Positions 27,627 to 36,362 are shown, counted from the first letter of the stretch. The stretch is 64,000 nt of DNA from Streptomyces calvus (GCF_006782915.1 NZ_VCNP01000012.1:1-64000); one strand, 5' to 3'. Program-made: numbers and translations. The notes: generated by a model from the sequence alone, not told the origin.

Positions 27627-28402
27627 CAGCTCATCCCCTGTGGGTAGGGGAAGGACCGGAAGTCCTGGTCGAGCCGGTCGGTGTCCTTGACCAGCCAGGT
27701 GGTGGCGAGCCGGCGCACGGTGCGGGCCGGCAGCGGCGGGTTGATGCGGTCCTGCGCGGGCTTGGCGGTGCTCTGCACGGCCCAGGCGAAGGCCAGGGCG
27801 GGCGCGATGCGCTGCCAGCGCCGGCGGTCGATGTCCAGCAGCATCATGCCGCGCAGGTAGGCGTACCAGGTGTGGTAGCCGGGCGGCGGGAAGTCCGGGG
27901 TGGCGTTCATGGTGTGCACCAGGAACGGGGCGTGTCCGCGCGGGTCGTACAGCACGCCCTCGCCGAACCAGCCGAAGGCCTTCACGAGGTGGGGGTGGCG
28001 CCGGCCGTAGTAGCGGTCCATCACGCCGAGCTGGGTGCGCGAGAGCACTTCCAGGGGCTGTTTCACGGGTGCGAGGAACTCGGCGTAGGTGTGCGGGTAG
28101 CCGGGCTGTGCGACGAGTTCGAGCCACTTCTCCCGCATGCCGCGTTCGATGTTGCCGACGTGCGCCCTGATGGCCGCGTACGCGTCCTTCACCTCCTGGC
28201 CGGAGTTGTACAGCGTGGCTTCGTCCAGCCGGTACCAGAACTCGTTGGCACGGCGGTCTCCGCTCATTCCGGGGACCTCGGGAAGCTCGTCGTGGTGGCC
28301 GGCGGCCGCGGCCGGCCGCGCGGCGACCGTGCCGACGGCCGCGGCGGCCGCCGCTCCCAGCGAGACCCTCAGGACCTGTCGTCGATCGACGTGATGCGAC
28401 AC
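27626..28402 (-). CDS. Tat-exported protein of unknown function, paralogue 2
   Basis: 258 residues. The signal has DRRQVLRVSLGAAAAA and a cleavage region near ARPAAAA. The mature protein is helical, with ELPEVPGMSGDRRANEFWYR, DATP-like aromatic clusters, YHTWYAYLRGMMLLDIDRRR and a C-terminal FRSFPYPQGMS. It contains many Trp, Tyr and Arg residues but no recognised catalytic motif. GTG 28402 follows GGAGGAGG. It is the first gene of the unit formed with paralogue 1 and the Ino1-like enzyme. The two paralogues could work as a heterodimer; this is conjecture. Confidence 0.85.
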   Translation of the reverse strand: MSHHVDRRQVLRVSLGAAAAAAVGTVAARPAAAAGHHDELPEVPGMSGDRRANEFWYRLDEATLYNSGQEVKDAYAAIRAHVGNIERGMREKWLELVAQPGYPHTYAEFLAPVKQPLEVLSRTQLGVMDRYYGRRHPHLVKAFGWFGEGVLYDPRGHAPFLVHTMNATPDFPPPGYHTWYAYLRGMMLLDIDRRRWQRIAPALAFAWAVQSTAKPAQDRINPPLPARTVRRLATTWLVKDTDRLDQDFRSFPYPQGMS

Positions 28403-28504
28403 GTGGACGTCCTCCTCCGGCTGCGACTGCGATGCCGGAAGGCTAGGAACGGGGGCTATACGGCCGCCTGTCGTTGTTCTGTGCGTCCGTCTATACGTCC
28501 GGCG

Positions 28505-29716
28505 TCACGGCCGTGCGGAGGGACGGTCCGGCCGCGCGTCGGCGGCGGCCTCCACGAGGGCGGCCTCGACGTCGTAGCGGTGCACCCAGGACAGGTCCTC
28601 CACGACCTCGTCCAGGCCGCCGCCGCCCCCGCCGGCGGCCGGGCCCGCGGCGGGTCGCACCTTCTGTCCTCCGCCGCCGCGGGAACCGAGCTGGACGCGG
28701 GTCGTGTGCGGCCGGCGGAACTCCTCGTAGCCGCGCAGTCCGGCGGGCGTGCCGTCGAGGAAGTGCGCGAGGGCCACGGCGTCCTCCAGGGCCTGTCCGA
28801 CGCCCTGGCCGTGGTGCGGCAGCATCGGGTGGGCGGCGTCGCCGAGGAGCGTGCAGCGTCCGCGGCCCCAGTGCGGCAGCGGTTCCCGGTCGTACAGCGC
28901 CCAGCGGCCCGGCGTGCCGGCGGCCCGCACCAGGGACGTCACGTCGTCGTGCCAGCCGTCGAACGCCAGGGCCATCTCGCGGGCGTCACCGGTGGCGCTC
29001 CACGACTCCTCGGGGTCACCGGTGTCCGGCAGGACGGCCACATAGCTGAACCGCCGTCCGGCGGCGACCGGTACGACCAGCAGCCGCGCCTCCCGCCCGA
29101 CCCACATGTACATGGTGTCGGGGGCGAGCGCGGGGACCCGGTCGGCGGGCACCACGCCGCGCAGCGCGTTCGCCCCGGAGAAGACGGGACGCTCCCGTCC
29201 CGCCACGGCGCGCCGCACCGCCGAGTGCACTCCGTCGGCGCCGACGAGCAGGTCGGCCGTCGCCTCCCGCCCGTCGGCGAACCGCAGCCGTACGACGCCG
29301 TCGTGCTCGGCGAAGGACGTCAGCCGGGCGCCCAGCCGGATGTGCGCGGACGGCACCCGGTCGGCGAGCAGGGCGTGCAGGTCGCTGCGGAGCACGGTGA
29401 GGTGCGGGGCGCCGTACTGCTTCTCCCAGGTGTCGCCCATGGGCCGGCGGGTGAGGAGCCGGCCGTCCCCGGTGCGCACCTCCAGCGCCTCGGGGCGGAC
29501 GGCGACCGCGCGCAGCGCGTCCTCCAGTCCCCGGCGGAACAGGATGCGGGAGCCGTTGGGGCCAAGGTGCATTCCCACGCCCGCCTCGCGCAGGGCGGGC
29601 GCCTGTTCGTAGACGTCGACGGCGGCCCCGGCGCGCAGCAGGGCGTCGGCCGCGGCGAGACCGCCGAGGCCGGCTCCGACGACGGCGACGCGGGGTACGG
29701 GCACGGTGTTCGGCAT
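28505..29716 (-). CDS. FAD-dependent aromatic monooxygenase (group A type)
   Basis: 403 residues. The FAD GxGxxG motif is at the N-terminus (VAVVGAGLGGLAAADALLRA), the DG motif at LLVGADGVHSAVRRAV, and the GD motif at CTLLGDAAHPMLPHHGQG. This is the layout of salicylate/3-hydroxybenzoate hydroxylase-like enzymes that use NAD(P)H and O2 to hydroxylate aromatic rings. The substrate is unknown; lasso or other cluster products with Trp/Tyr are one possibility. ATG 29716 follows GGGGGA. It lies 33 bp downstream of the response regulator gene and 102 bp upstream of the Tat gene unit, all on the same strand. Confidence 0.9.
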   Translation of the reverse strand: MPNTVPVPRVAVVGAGLGGLAAADALLRAGAAVDVYEQAPALREAGVGMHLGPNGSRILFRRGLEDALRAVAVRPEALEVRTGDGRLLTRRPMGDTWEKQYGAPHLTVLRSDLHALLADRVPSAHIRLGARLTSFAEHDGVVRLRFADGREATADLLVGADGVHSAVRRAVAGRERPVFSGANALRGVVPADRVPALAPDTMYMWVGREARLLVVPVAAGRRFSYVAVLPDTGDPEESWSATGDAREMALAFDGWHDDVTSLVRAAGTPGRWALYDREPLPHWGRGRCTLLGDAAHPMLPHHGQGVGQALEDAVALAHFLDGTPAGLRGYEEFRRPHTTRVQLGSRGGGGQKVRPAAGPAAGGGGGGLDEVVEDLSWVHRYDVEAALVEAAADARPDRPSARP

Positions 29717-29749
29717 GGGTTTTCCCCCTGTGTGTGGTCACGGTTGTTC

Positions 29750-30433
29750 TCACCGCGAACCGGCCGACACCAGTCCCGTCTCGTAGGCGACGATGACCAG
29801 TTGGGCCCGGTCGCGGCTGTCGAGTTTGGTCAGCAGGTGGCTGACGTGGGTCTTGACGGTGGGCACGCTCAGCCGGAGCCGTTCGGCGATCTCCGCGTTG
29901 GTCAGCCCACGGGCGATCAGGACGAGCACTTCCCGCTCGCGGTCGGTGATCCCGGCCCGCTCCAGCGCGCGGGCCCGCGGCCGGGGTTCGCGCTCGGTAC
30001 CGCCGGCGAACTCCTCGATGAGGCGCCGCGTCACGGACGGGGCGAGCAGCCCCTCGCCGGAGGCGACCACGCGTACTCCGGCGAGCAGGTCGCCGGGCGG
30101 GGTGTCCTTGAGCAGGAAGCCGCTGGCACCGGCGCGCAGCGCGGCGTACACGTAGGCGTCCAGGTCGAACATGGTGAGGATCAGGACCCGGCTGCCGGAC
30201 GTGGCCGGCGAGCCGCAGATCCTGCGGGTGGCCTCGATGCCGTCCATCTCGGGCATCCGCACGTCCATCAGGACGACGTCGGGCCGTTCCCGTGCGGCCG
30301 CCTCGACCGCCTCGCGCCCGTTGGCGGCCTCACCGACGACGGTCAGGCCCGGCTCGTTGTCGACGAGCAGGCGGAAACTGCCCCGCAGCAGGGCCTGGTC
30401 GTCCACCACCAGCACCCGCACGTCCTCGCTCAT
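29750..30433 (-). CDS. LuxR/NarL-type response regulator
   Basis: 227 residues. The receiver (about 4-125) has VVDDQ, phospho-Asp in VVLMDVRMPEMDG, Thr in VLILTMFD and Lys in GFLLKDT. The HTH_LuxR reads ITDREREVLVLIARGLTNAE IAERLRLSVPTVKTHVSHLL. Its ATG overlaps the kinase TGA by 4 bp. It sits between the lasso exporter genes and the monooxygenase, so it may control either group. Confidence 0.95.
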   Translation of the reverse strand: MSEDVRVLVVDDQALLRGSFRLLVDNEPGLTVVGEAANGREAVEAAARERPDVVLMDVRMPEMDGIEATRRICGSPATSGSRVLILTMFDLDAYVYAALRAGASGFLLKDTPPGDLLAGVRVVASGEGLLAPSVTRRLIEEFAGGTEREPRPRARALERAGITDREREVLVLIARGLTNAEIAERLRLSVPTVKTHVSHLLTKLDSRDRAQLVIVAYETGLVSAGSR

Positions 30434-31647
30434 CGGACCGCTCCCCGGGAGGCACCGAGCGGCAGCCGGGCGACGACACGGAAGCCTCCGCCGGGCCGCG
30501 GCCCGGCCGTGAACTCCCCGTCGTAGACGGCGACCCGCTCGCGCATGCCGATGAGGCCGTGTCCGCCGCCGGAGCCGGCCGGGGTGCCCCGGTCCGGGCC
30601 CGTGCCGCGGCCCGGGCCGCCGTCGTCGCTGACCTCGATCTTCACCTGTCGTTCGTCTCTGGTGATCACGACTCGGCAGTCTGCCGGAGCCGCGTGCTTC
30701 ACGGCGTTGGTCAGGGCTTCCTGGACGAGGCGGTAGACGGTCAGGCCGAGCGCCTCGGGCAGGCCGTCCAGGTCCGGTGCGTCGAGCCGGACGCGCAGCC
30801 CGGCCTCGGTGGCGTTGCGGACCAGCCCGGCGAGGCCGGCGGTGCCCGGGACAGGGCTGAGGTCGGCGTCCGTGAGGGCACCGGTGCGCTCGGAGCGCAG
30901 CACGCCGAGCAGGTGGCGCATCTCCCGGAGCGCGTCGCGGCTGGTGGTCTCGACGACGCGCAGCGCGTCGCCCGCCTCCTCGGGCCGGGTGGCGACGACG
31001 TGGTTGGCCACGGCCGCCTTGACGGCGATGACACCGATGCTGTGCGCGACGACGTCATGCAACTCCCGGGCGATGCGCATGCGTTCCTCGGCGACGGCCC
31101 GCTCGGCGAGTTCCCGGGCGGCCTGGGCCGCGTACGCCCGTCCTTCCCGCGCGGCGGTGCCCAGGGCCCAGGAGCCCGCGATCAGGGCCCAGCCGAGGAT
31201 CATGAGGCCCGGCCCCTGCGACCACCAGTAGGTGTACGGGCTGCGGGGTTCCGGTGCGATCATGCCGCCGAGTCCGATGACCGCGGCCGCCGCGAAGGGC
31301 AGCAGGCGCTGCGTCACCCGGGACAGCGCCACGGGATAGACCGCGAACGCCACGGCGAGGAACGGGTCCGTGACCACTCCGAGGGCCACCGCCGGCGGCG
31401 ACACGACCAGGGTGACGCCGAGCACGGGCAGCGGCCACAGCCGACGGACCGCCAGGGGCAGCGCGGTGGCGGCCGCCAGGCCCGCGGCCGCCGCTGCCGG
31501 CAGGTCGGCGGGTCCGGGCGCGGCCCGGGTGTGCCACAGGACCAGCAGGAGCGCCGCGTAGCCCGCCGCGGCCAGGCCGTCGAGGGCGATGAGCTGCGCG
31601 GATGTGAACCGGCCGCCGGTCAGCGGCCCGGCGTGGGGATGATCCAT
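30430..31647 (-). CDS. Sensor histidine kinase, NarL-partner class
   Basis: 405 residues. Four to six N-terminal membrane helices (about 20-165) precede a dimerisation domain with phospho-acceptor His in MRIARELHDVVAHSIGVIAVK (about 198) and a HATPase domain (VQEALTNAVKHA; GGGHGLIGMRERVAVYDGEF). No extracellular sensor domain is visible, so it probably senses membrane state. ATG 31647 is followed by a His/Pro-rich leader. It is coupled to the response regulator by a 4-bp overlap and lies 107 bp downstream of the lasso-cluster ABC permease. Confidence 0.93.
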   Translation of the reverse strand: MDHPHAGPLTGGRFTSAQLIALDGLAAAGYAALLLVLWHTRAAPGPADLPAAAAAGLAAATALPLAVRRLWPLPVLGVTLVVSPPAVALGVVTDPFLAVAFAVYPVALSRVTQRLLPFAAAAVIGLGGMIAPEPRSPYTYWWSQGPGLMILGWALIAGSWALGTAAREGRAYAAQAARELAERAVAEERMRIARELHDVVAHSIGVIAVKAAVANHVVATRPEEAGDALRVVETTSRDALREMRHLLGVLRSERTGALTDADLSPVPGTAGLAGLVRNATEAGLRVRLDAPDLDGLPEALGLTVYRLVQEALTNAVKHAAPADCRVVITRDERQVKIEVSDDGGPGRGTGPDRGTPAGSGGGHGLIGMRERVAVYDGEFTAGPRPGGGFRVVARLPLGASRGAVR

Positions 31648-31754
31648 CGTCCGACCCTAGCCGCGGCCGGACGGCCGTGGCTTCGTGCCCGGGAATGACA
31701 GACTTCCGGAGGAGCCCGGCCGGTGACGGGCCCGCGGGCCGGTGGCGGCTCGGC

Positions 31755-32654
31755 TCATTCCACACGGGAGAACCTGCGGGTCGCGATGGTCAGGGAGAGC
31801 AGGGCGAAGGCCGCGATCAAGCCGGTCTCCGCCAGGACGGGCGGCGTCCAGCCCCACCACTCGGGGCTCACCGACCCGCCGCCCATGGCCGTCGCGCCGT
31901 CGCCCGGCATGGTGCGGCGCAGCGCGTCCACGGCGTAGGTCAGCGGGTTCAGCCGGACCACCGTGCCGAGCCAGCCGGGCAGTCCGTCGACGGGGAACAT
32001 GGCGCCGGACAGGAAGAAGAGCGGCAGCATGCACAGGCTGACCGCGACCTGGAAGGTCTCCGGACGCCGGATGCAGACGGCCGCCGCGACGCCGAGCGCG
32101 GTGAACGCGAAGGACACCAGGACCACTTGCAGGAGCACCAGCAGGAGCTGCGGGTGGTACGGCACGTCCGCGACGGGGCCCAGCAGCAGCACCAGCACGC
32201 CGTAGGCCGCGCCGGAGGTGGCACCGCCGAGACAGGTGCCCACCAGGATGGCGCTGCGGCGGACCGGCGCCACCAGCATCTGCCGCAGGAAGCCGGACCG
32301 CCGGTCCCACACGATGGACGCGCCCACGGCGATGGCCGGCGCCTGGACCGACATCAGCACGACTCCGGGGAAGAGGAACGCCCGGAAGTCACGCAGGCTG
32401 TCCTCGGACATGGCGGAGTTCAGGCCGGTGCCGAGCACCAGCAGGAACATCAGCGGTGTGACCATGCCCATGGCGATGCGCAGCTTGTTGCGGCTGAAGC
32501 GGATGGTCTCCCGGTGCCAGAGCACCTTCACGGTGCGCAGGTCCCGGGCGGCCCGGCCGCCGCCGGCGGAGCCCGGTGGGACGGGTGCGGGCCGGGCCCG
32601 GCCGGGCGGGCCCGCCCGTTCCGCCCGTGCCCGGTGCACCTCGGTCTGTGCCAT
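31755..32654 (-). CDS. ABC-2 type permease of lasso cluster exporter (DrrB-like)
   Basis: 299 residues. A basic, Pro-rich cytosolic N-terminus (about 45 residues) is followed by six membrane helices in ABC-2 layout: FLLVLGTGLNSAM, PAIAVGASIVWDRRSGFLRQ, LVLLLGPVADV, FFLSGAMFPVDGLPGWL. The FL.Q.L.APV segment is typical of daunorubicin-type exporters. It probably exports the mature peptide or confers self-resistance together with the ATPase 2 bp upstream. GAGGAGG precedes ATG 32654. It is the last biosynthetic gene of the lasso unit. Confidence 0.9.
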   Translation of the reverse strand: MAQTEVHRARAERAGPPGRARPAPVPPGSAGGGRAARDLRTVKVLWHRETIRFSRNKLRIAMGMVTPLMFLLVLGTGLNSAMSEDSLRDFRAFLFPGVVLMSVQAPAIAVGASIVWDRRSGFLRQMLVAPVRRSAILVGTCLGGATSGAAYGVLVLLLGPVADVPYHPQLLLVLLQVVLVSFAFTALGVAAAVCIRRPETFQVAVSLCMLPLFFLSGAMFPVDGLPGWLGTVVRLNPLTYAVDALRRTMPGDGATAMGGGSVSPEWWGWTPPVLAETGLIAAFALLSLTIATRRFSRVE

Positions 32655-32656
32655 GG

Positions 32657-33622
32657 CTACCTCCTCGGCCCGAAGTGGGGCTGCTGGGGACCGTCGGCCT
32701 CCCGGATGGTGCGGCCGGTGTAGTGCAGGAAGACGTCGTCGAGGGTGGGCGGGGTGACGGTCACCGCGTGGACGGGGACGGCGAGTTCGGCGCAGAGCCG
32801 GGGCACGAATCCGGCGCCGTCCTGGGTGCGCAGGCGCACGCCGTCGGGCCCGGTGTCCGCCTTCAGGCCGAAGCGGTCCTGCACCGCCAGGGCCGCCCGC
32901 TCGTCGTCGTCGGTCCGCAGGACGACCAGATCCGCTCCGACGACCGCCTTCAGCCCGGCGGGCGTGCCCTCGACCACCAGCTGCCCCTGGTCCATGATCG
33001 CCATCCGGTCGCAGTGCTCGGCCTCCTCCAGGTGGTGCGTGGTGAGGAAGATGGTGATCTCCTGCTCGGCGCGCAGCCGGTGCAGGTGTTCCCAGATGGA
33101 CACCCTGGTCTGCGGGTCGAGGCCGGTGGTCGGCTCGTCCAGGAAGAGCACGCGGGGCGTGTGCAGCAGTCCGCGGGCGATCTCCAGCCGGCGCCGCATG
33201 CCGCCGGAGAAGGTGCGCACGGGCGAGTCCTTGCGGTGGGTCAGCTCCACCAGGTCGAGCAGTTCGCTGATCGCCCGTCGGGCGCGGGCGCGGGGCAGCC
33301 CGAACAGGTCCGCCTGGAAGCGGAGGTTCTCCTCGGCGGTCAGCTCGCCGTCCAGCGTGGACTCCTGGAAGACCAGGCCGATGCCGCGCCGGACGGCGTC
33401 GGCCTCGCGGGTGATGTCGTGCCCGGCGACCTCGGCCCGGCCGGCCGACGGCCGCAGCAGGGTGCACAGCATGCCGATGGTGGTGCTCTTGCCCGCGCCG
33501 TTGGGTCCGAGGAAGCCGTAGGTCTCGCCGGGTGCGACGGCCAGGTCCAGGTCGACGACGGCCTCATGGGTGCCGTAGGTCTTGCGCAGCCCTTCCACGA
33601 GCACCGCGTGCGGGCCGCTCAC
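32657..33622 (-). CDS. ABC transporter ATPase of lasso cluster exporter (DrrA-like)
   Basis: 321 residues. Walker A is GFLGPNGAGKSTT, the signature TFSGGMRRRLEIARGL, Walker B VLFLDEPTTGLD and the switch His in TTHHLEEAEHCD. The C-terminal extension (about 235-320: PTLDDVFLHYTGRTIRE) is the DrrA-type tail. GTG 33622 overlaps the B2 stop by 4 bp, tying the exporter to lasso maturation genes. Two ABC systems flank the precursor genes; this one is nearest the B and C genes and is the likely exporter. Confidence 0.95.
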   Translation of the reverse strand: MSGPHAVLVEGLRKTYGTHEAVVDLDLAVAPGETYGFLGPNGAGKSTTIGMLCTLLRPSAGRAEVAGHDITREADAVRRGIGLVFQESTLDGELTAEENLRFQADLFGLPRARARRAISELLDLVELTHRKDSPVRTFSGGMRRRLEIARGLLHTPRVLFLDEPTTGLDPQTRVSIWEHLHRLRAEQEITIFLTTHHLEEAEHCDRMAIMDQGQLVVEGTPAGLKAVVGADLVVLRTDDDERAALAVQDRFGLKADTGPDGVRLRTQDGAGFVPRLCAELAVPVHAVTVTPPTLDDVFLHYTGRTIREADGPQQPHFGPRR

Positions 33623-34050
33623 CGCTTCGTCTCCGCGGACGGGTGGCGGACGCTCATCACGGCGTGGAACAGCCCGGTGTCGTCGGGTTCGCCGACCGGC
33701 CGGCCCTCCGCCTCGACCCAGGCGTGGGCGCGGAACGGCTGGGTGCGCACGCCCGTGCACCAGTCGGGCCACGTGCCGTGCAGCCGGCACAGCAGGACGG
33801 TGGCGACGGACCGCTCCAGGCAGCCCTGTCCGGCGCACCAGGCGCTGACGGACACCACGGAGCTGCGGGCGTCGAGGGTCTGCGCGGCGGTGGCCGGCTT
33901 GGCGCCGCGCGAGACGGCCCGCAGGACGCGGCGCAGGCGACGCGGCGGCACCTTGGCGAGGAGGTGCGCGGCTCCGACCGCGCACCGGGCGGTGACGTGC
34001 CGGTGCCAGCTGATCCTGACGGACTGTTCGGAGACGACGGGCATGCTCAT
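33619..34050 (-). CDS. Lasso peptide leader peptidase B2 (transglutaminase-like)
   Basis: 143 residues. The catalytic Cys lies in CAGQGCLERSVATVLLCRL, followed by WPDWCTGVRTQPFRAHAWVE with the conserved His of the Cys-His-Asp triad. These are the hallmarks of the B2 half of split lasso B proteins, which cut off the leader peptide after the penultimate Thr. ATG 34050 overlaps the B1 stop (ATGA), and its stop overlaps the ATPase GTG, so the genes are translationally coupled. It acts with B1, which presents the leader. Confidence 0.95.
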   Translation of the reverse strand: MSMPVVSEQSVRISWHRHVTARCAVGAAHLLAKVPPRRLRRVLRAVSRGAKPATAAQTLDARSSVVSVSAWCAGQGCLERSVATVLLCRLHGTWPDWCTGVRTQPFRAHAWVEAEGRPVGEPDDTGLFHAVMSVRHPSAETKR

Positions 34051-34307
34051 GAGACCACCACCAGACGGGCCTTGACCAGGGACTGCAGCAGGACGCGCAC
34101 ATCGGTCCGGGCCCGTTCGGCGGCCTCCGGGCGGTTGCGGGTGAGCGCCTGGGCGGCCTCCTCGGCGGAGTTGCCGTCGAGGAGCAGCCGCAGGGTGGCC
34201 GCGCCGGAGCGGTTGAGCTGCCAGTAGCGGCCGGTGCGCTGGTCGAGGAGGACGACTCCGTCCTCGACGTCGGTGACGATCACGTCGGGTTCCAGGGTGC
34301 AGTTCAT
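34047..34307 (-). CDS. Lasso peptide leader-binding protein B1 (RRE, PqqD-like)
   Basis: 86 residues with the PqqD-like winged-helix pattern: DVIVTDVEDGVVLLDQRTGR, WQLNRSGAATLRLLLDGNS and a C-terminal helix-strand ending LVKARLVVVS. This RiPP recognition element binds the YxxPxL part of the leader and delivers the precursor to B2 and C. It overlaps the C-gene stop by 4 bp (ATGA) and B2 by 4 bp. Length is normal for stand-alone B1 proteins. Confidence 0.95.
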   Translation of the reverse strand: MNCTLEPDVIVTDVEDGVVLLDQRTGRYWQLNRSGAATLRLLLDGNSAEEAAQALTRNRPEAAERARTDVRVLLQSLVKARLVVVS

Positions 34308-36139
34308 CGGGGTCCTCCCGCGGGGGACGCGGCGAGCGGAGCGACGGCACTGGGTGACCGCAGCCAGGTCTCGCAGGCGAGGGTGTTCTCGAAGGGGCTG
34401 AGCGCCCGCGTGTCGGGGGTGGGCCGGTACAGCGCGGCGCGCAGCGCACCGGCGTCGACGAGTCCGAGGTCGGCGAGGCGCAGTGCGTCGCAGAGTTCGG
34501 CGAGCCGCTCGCGGTTGCGGTAGAGCCCTTCGTAGGCCTCCTGGCCGAAGGCGCCCTTGTCACGGCGGTTGAGCACGGCGTCGGGCACGGTGGTGCGCAG
34601 GGCGGTGGTGAGCACCGGTTTGTAGTGGCCGGGCATCACCCGGTCGGCGACCCGGACCGAGAGGGCGGCGTCGATGACGCGGTCGTCCAGGAACGGCGTC
34701 TCGAAGGTGACGCCCAGCGGGCGCAGGGAGCGGTTGAGCTGGCGGGCGGCGTGCCCGCTGGTCACGGTGACCTCGAGCGTCTGGTGCTGGAGCCGGTCGG
34801 GGTGCAGGGGCCGGGGGCGGCGCGCGGCGGTCTCGTTCAGCAGGCGCCTGACGGTCGCGACGGCGTCCCGGGTGGCCCACTCGGGCATGCGGGGGTCTCC
34901 GCGGCCCCAGCCGAGCGGCGGGGTGAAGCGGGGCGCCGGCGGGGCGTCGATGCCCTGGGCGGCGCGCGCCATGGTGTCGGCGAAGGAGGTGCGGTCGGCG
35001 AGCGAGCGCAGGGTCGCGCCGAGCGGCCACCGGTTGACGGAGCGGAACCTGCGCATGGTCCGGATGCCGCGCAGCGGGTCGCTGCGGATCAGTGACCAGC
35101 CGAACTGGGGCGATATGCCGAACAGTTCGTCGCCTCCGACGCCGATGAGGTGCCGGGTGGCGCCCGCGTCGCGGACGGTGCGGGCGAGGCTCTCGGTGTG
35201 GGCGCGGTTGCGCGTCCACACCAGGGGGCCCTCGACGTCGTCGCTCGCGCCGTCGCGGTCGGGGGCGGCCTCGTACCAGACCGGGCCGTCGGCGGCGGTC
35301 GCGAAGCGGTGCCCGGCGTCCGGCATGAGGTCGGCGGCCCGCCGCGCCCATCGGGTGTCGGCGTTGGCGCGGTCCATCGGCTCCCAGTGGTGGGTGAGCA
35401 GGCGGGCGTCGGTCGCGTCGGCGAGGAAGCAGAGGCTGGTGGAGTCGAGGCCGCCGGACAGGTCGGCGCTGATGACGTCCTGGTGGTCGGCGCGTACGGC
35501 CACGGAGTCGACCAGCGCGTCCCGGATGGCGTCGGCCGCCCGTGCGACGGGGGTGTCGGGCTCGGGCGGCGTCCACCAGGTGACCTCACGTGCGTCGCCG
35601 TCCGGCCGCACGTCCAGCCAGCAGCCGACGCCGAGGGTTTCCACACCGGTCCAGACGGGGCGTCCGGACAGCGGCCAGGGGACGGGGAGCAGGAGTTGGA
35701 GGGCGAGCGTCTCCTCGTGCAGGCGCGTCTCCATGAGGGCGGTCAGACCGCTCGGGCTGTCCGCGGCGACGGTGACGCCGCCGATCCGCGCGTGGAAGAC
35801 GTGCCGTGCGGTGGACAGGGAGCCCTGCGTCCGGGTGCGGCCGTCGAAGGAGGCGGCGAGGTGGAAGCTGCCGGGGAGCGAGCGGGCGAGGGAGTCGAGG
35901 TCGTGCGGCGCTCGGGAGTTGTCCAGCAGCCGGGCGAGCGGGCCGGTGTCGGCGCGGGTGGGGCCGAGCAGCGCGAGCCGGTTGCGGCCGCCGTCGACGA
36001 GGACGCACTCCTCGTCCTCCCAGCGGCCGACCAGCCAGGGACGGCCCGAGGCGTGGGCGACGCTCCGGGTGCCGGGCCCGGCCGCCGCACGCGCGAAGGG
36101 CTGCGCCGCGGCGCAGTCGGGAAGGATCAGAAACTCCAT
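34304..36139 (-). CDS. Lasso cyclase C (asparagine synthetase-like)
   Basis: 611 residues. The N-terminal half is a glutamine-amidotransferase-like fold that lacks the Cys1 nucleophile (MEFLILPDC). The C-terminal half has the ATP pyrophosphatase P-loop SADLSGGLDSTSLCFLA and GVGGDELFG. Lasso C enzymes adenylate the Asp/Glu side chain of the core and form the isopeptide bond with the freed N-terminal Gly. ATG 36139 follows AAGGGGAC. Three 11-bp repeats and a strong hairpin separate it from precursor A1, so its expression relative to the precursor may be set by readthrough. Confidence 0.96.
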   Translation of the reverse strand: MEFLILPDCAAAQPFARAAAGPGTRSVAHASGRPWLVGRWEDEECVLVDGGRNRLALLGPTRADTGPLARLLDNSRAPHDLDSLARSLPGSFHLAASFDGRTRTQGSLSTARHVFHARIGGVTVAADSPSGLTALMETRLHEETLALQLLLPVPWPLSGRPVWTGVETLGVGCWLDVRPDGDAREVTWWTPPEPDTPVARAADAIRDALVDSVAVRADHQDVISADLSGGLDSTSLCFLADATDARLLTHHWEPMDRANADTRWARRAADLMPDAGHRFATAADGPVWYEAAPDRDGASDDVEGPLVWTRNRAHTESLARTVRDAGATRHLIGVGGDELFGISPQFGWSLIRSDPLRGIRTMRRFRSVNRWPLGATLRSLADRTSFADTMARAAQGIDAPPAPRFTPPLGWGRGDPRMPEWATRDAVATVRRLLNETAARRPRPLHPDRLQHQTLEVTVTSGHAARQLNRSLRPLGVTFETPFLDDRVIDAALSVRVADRVMPGHYKPVLTTALRTTVPDAVLNRRDKGAFGQEAYEGLYRNRERLAELCDALRLADLGLVDAGALRAALYRPTPDTRALSPFENTLACETWLRSPSAVAPLAASPAGGPR

Positions 36140-36148
36140 GTCCCCTTC

Positions 36149-36181
36149 TTCGGTTGGGCTTCGGTTGGGCTTCGGTTGGGC
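36149..36181 (-). repeat. Three exact 11-bp tandem repeats before the cyclase gene
   Basis: TTCGGTTGGGC occurs three times in a row (36149, 36160, 36171), just upstream of the cyclase ribosome site on the minus strand. It could arise by slippage and might influence mRNA structure in the A1-C gap. Confidence 0.7.
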
Positions 36182-36192
36182 GCGAACATGCG

Positions 36193-36223
36193 GACGCGTG
36201 GCGGCGGACGGCCGCCACGCGTC
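36193..36223 (-). terminator. Hairpin (attenuator) between precursor A1 and cyclase
   Basis: Perfect 13-bp arms GACGCGTGGCGGC / GCCGCCACGCGTC with a 5-nt loop, 4 bp after the A1 stop. Such hairpins commonly raise precursor mRNA over enzyme mRNA in RiPP operons. Confidence 0.7.
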
Positions 36224-36227
36224 GGGG

Positions 36228-36362
36228 TCAGCAGACCCAGGCGGAGGTGCCGAGCCAGTCCACGCAGTCGGTCAGCGGTGCGCCGAGCGTCAGGTCGGAG
36301 AAGTCGCCGACCTCCACCAACTGCGGTGCCTCGTAGGCGTCGAGGACGTCGTTCGCCGTCAT
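36228..36362 (-). CDS. Lasso peptide precursor A1
   Basis: 44 residues. The leader (MTANDVLDAYEAPQLVEVGD then FSDLTL) has the YxxPxL motif for B1 and Thr at position -2. The predicted core is GAPLTDCVDWLGTSAWVC, 18 residues. Gly1 would close a 9-membered ring onto Asp9, and Cys7 in the ring can pair with C-terminal Cys18, the arrangement of class III lasso peptides such as BI-32169. AAGGAG lies 6 nt before ATG 36362. It lies upstream of the cyclase after the A2 gene. I do not recognise this core as a named compound. Confidence 0.92.
   Translation of the reverse strand: MTANDVLDAYEAPQLVEVGDFSDLTLGAPLTDCVDWLGTSAWVC

Noticed and set aside
25690-31647. Extending the lasso cluster to include the Ino1-like, Tat, monooxygenase and kinase genes
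   Set aside because: They are same-strand neighbours, but no lasso-specific function can be read from them, so they are annotated separately.
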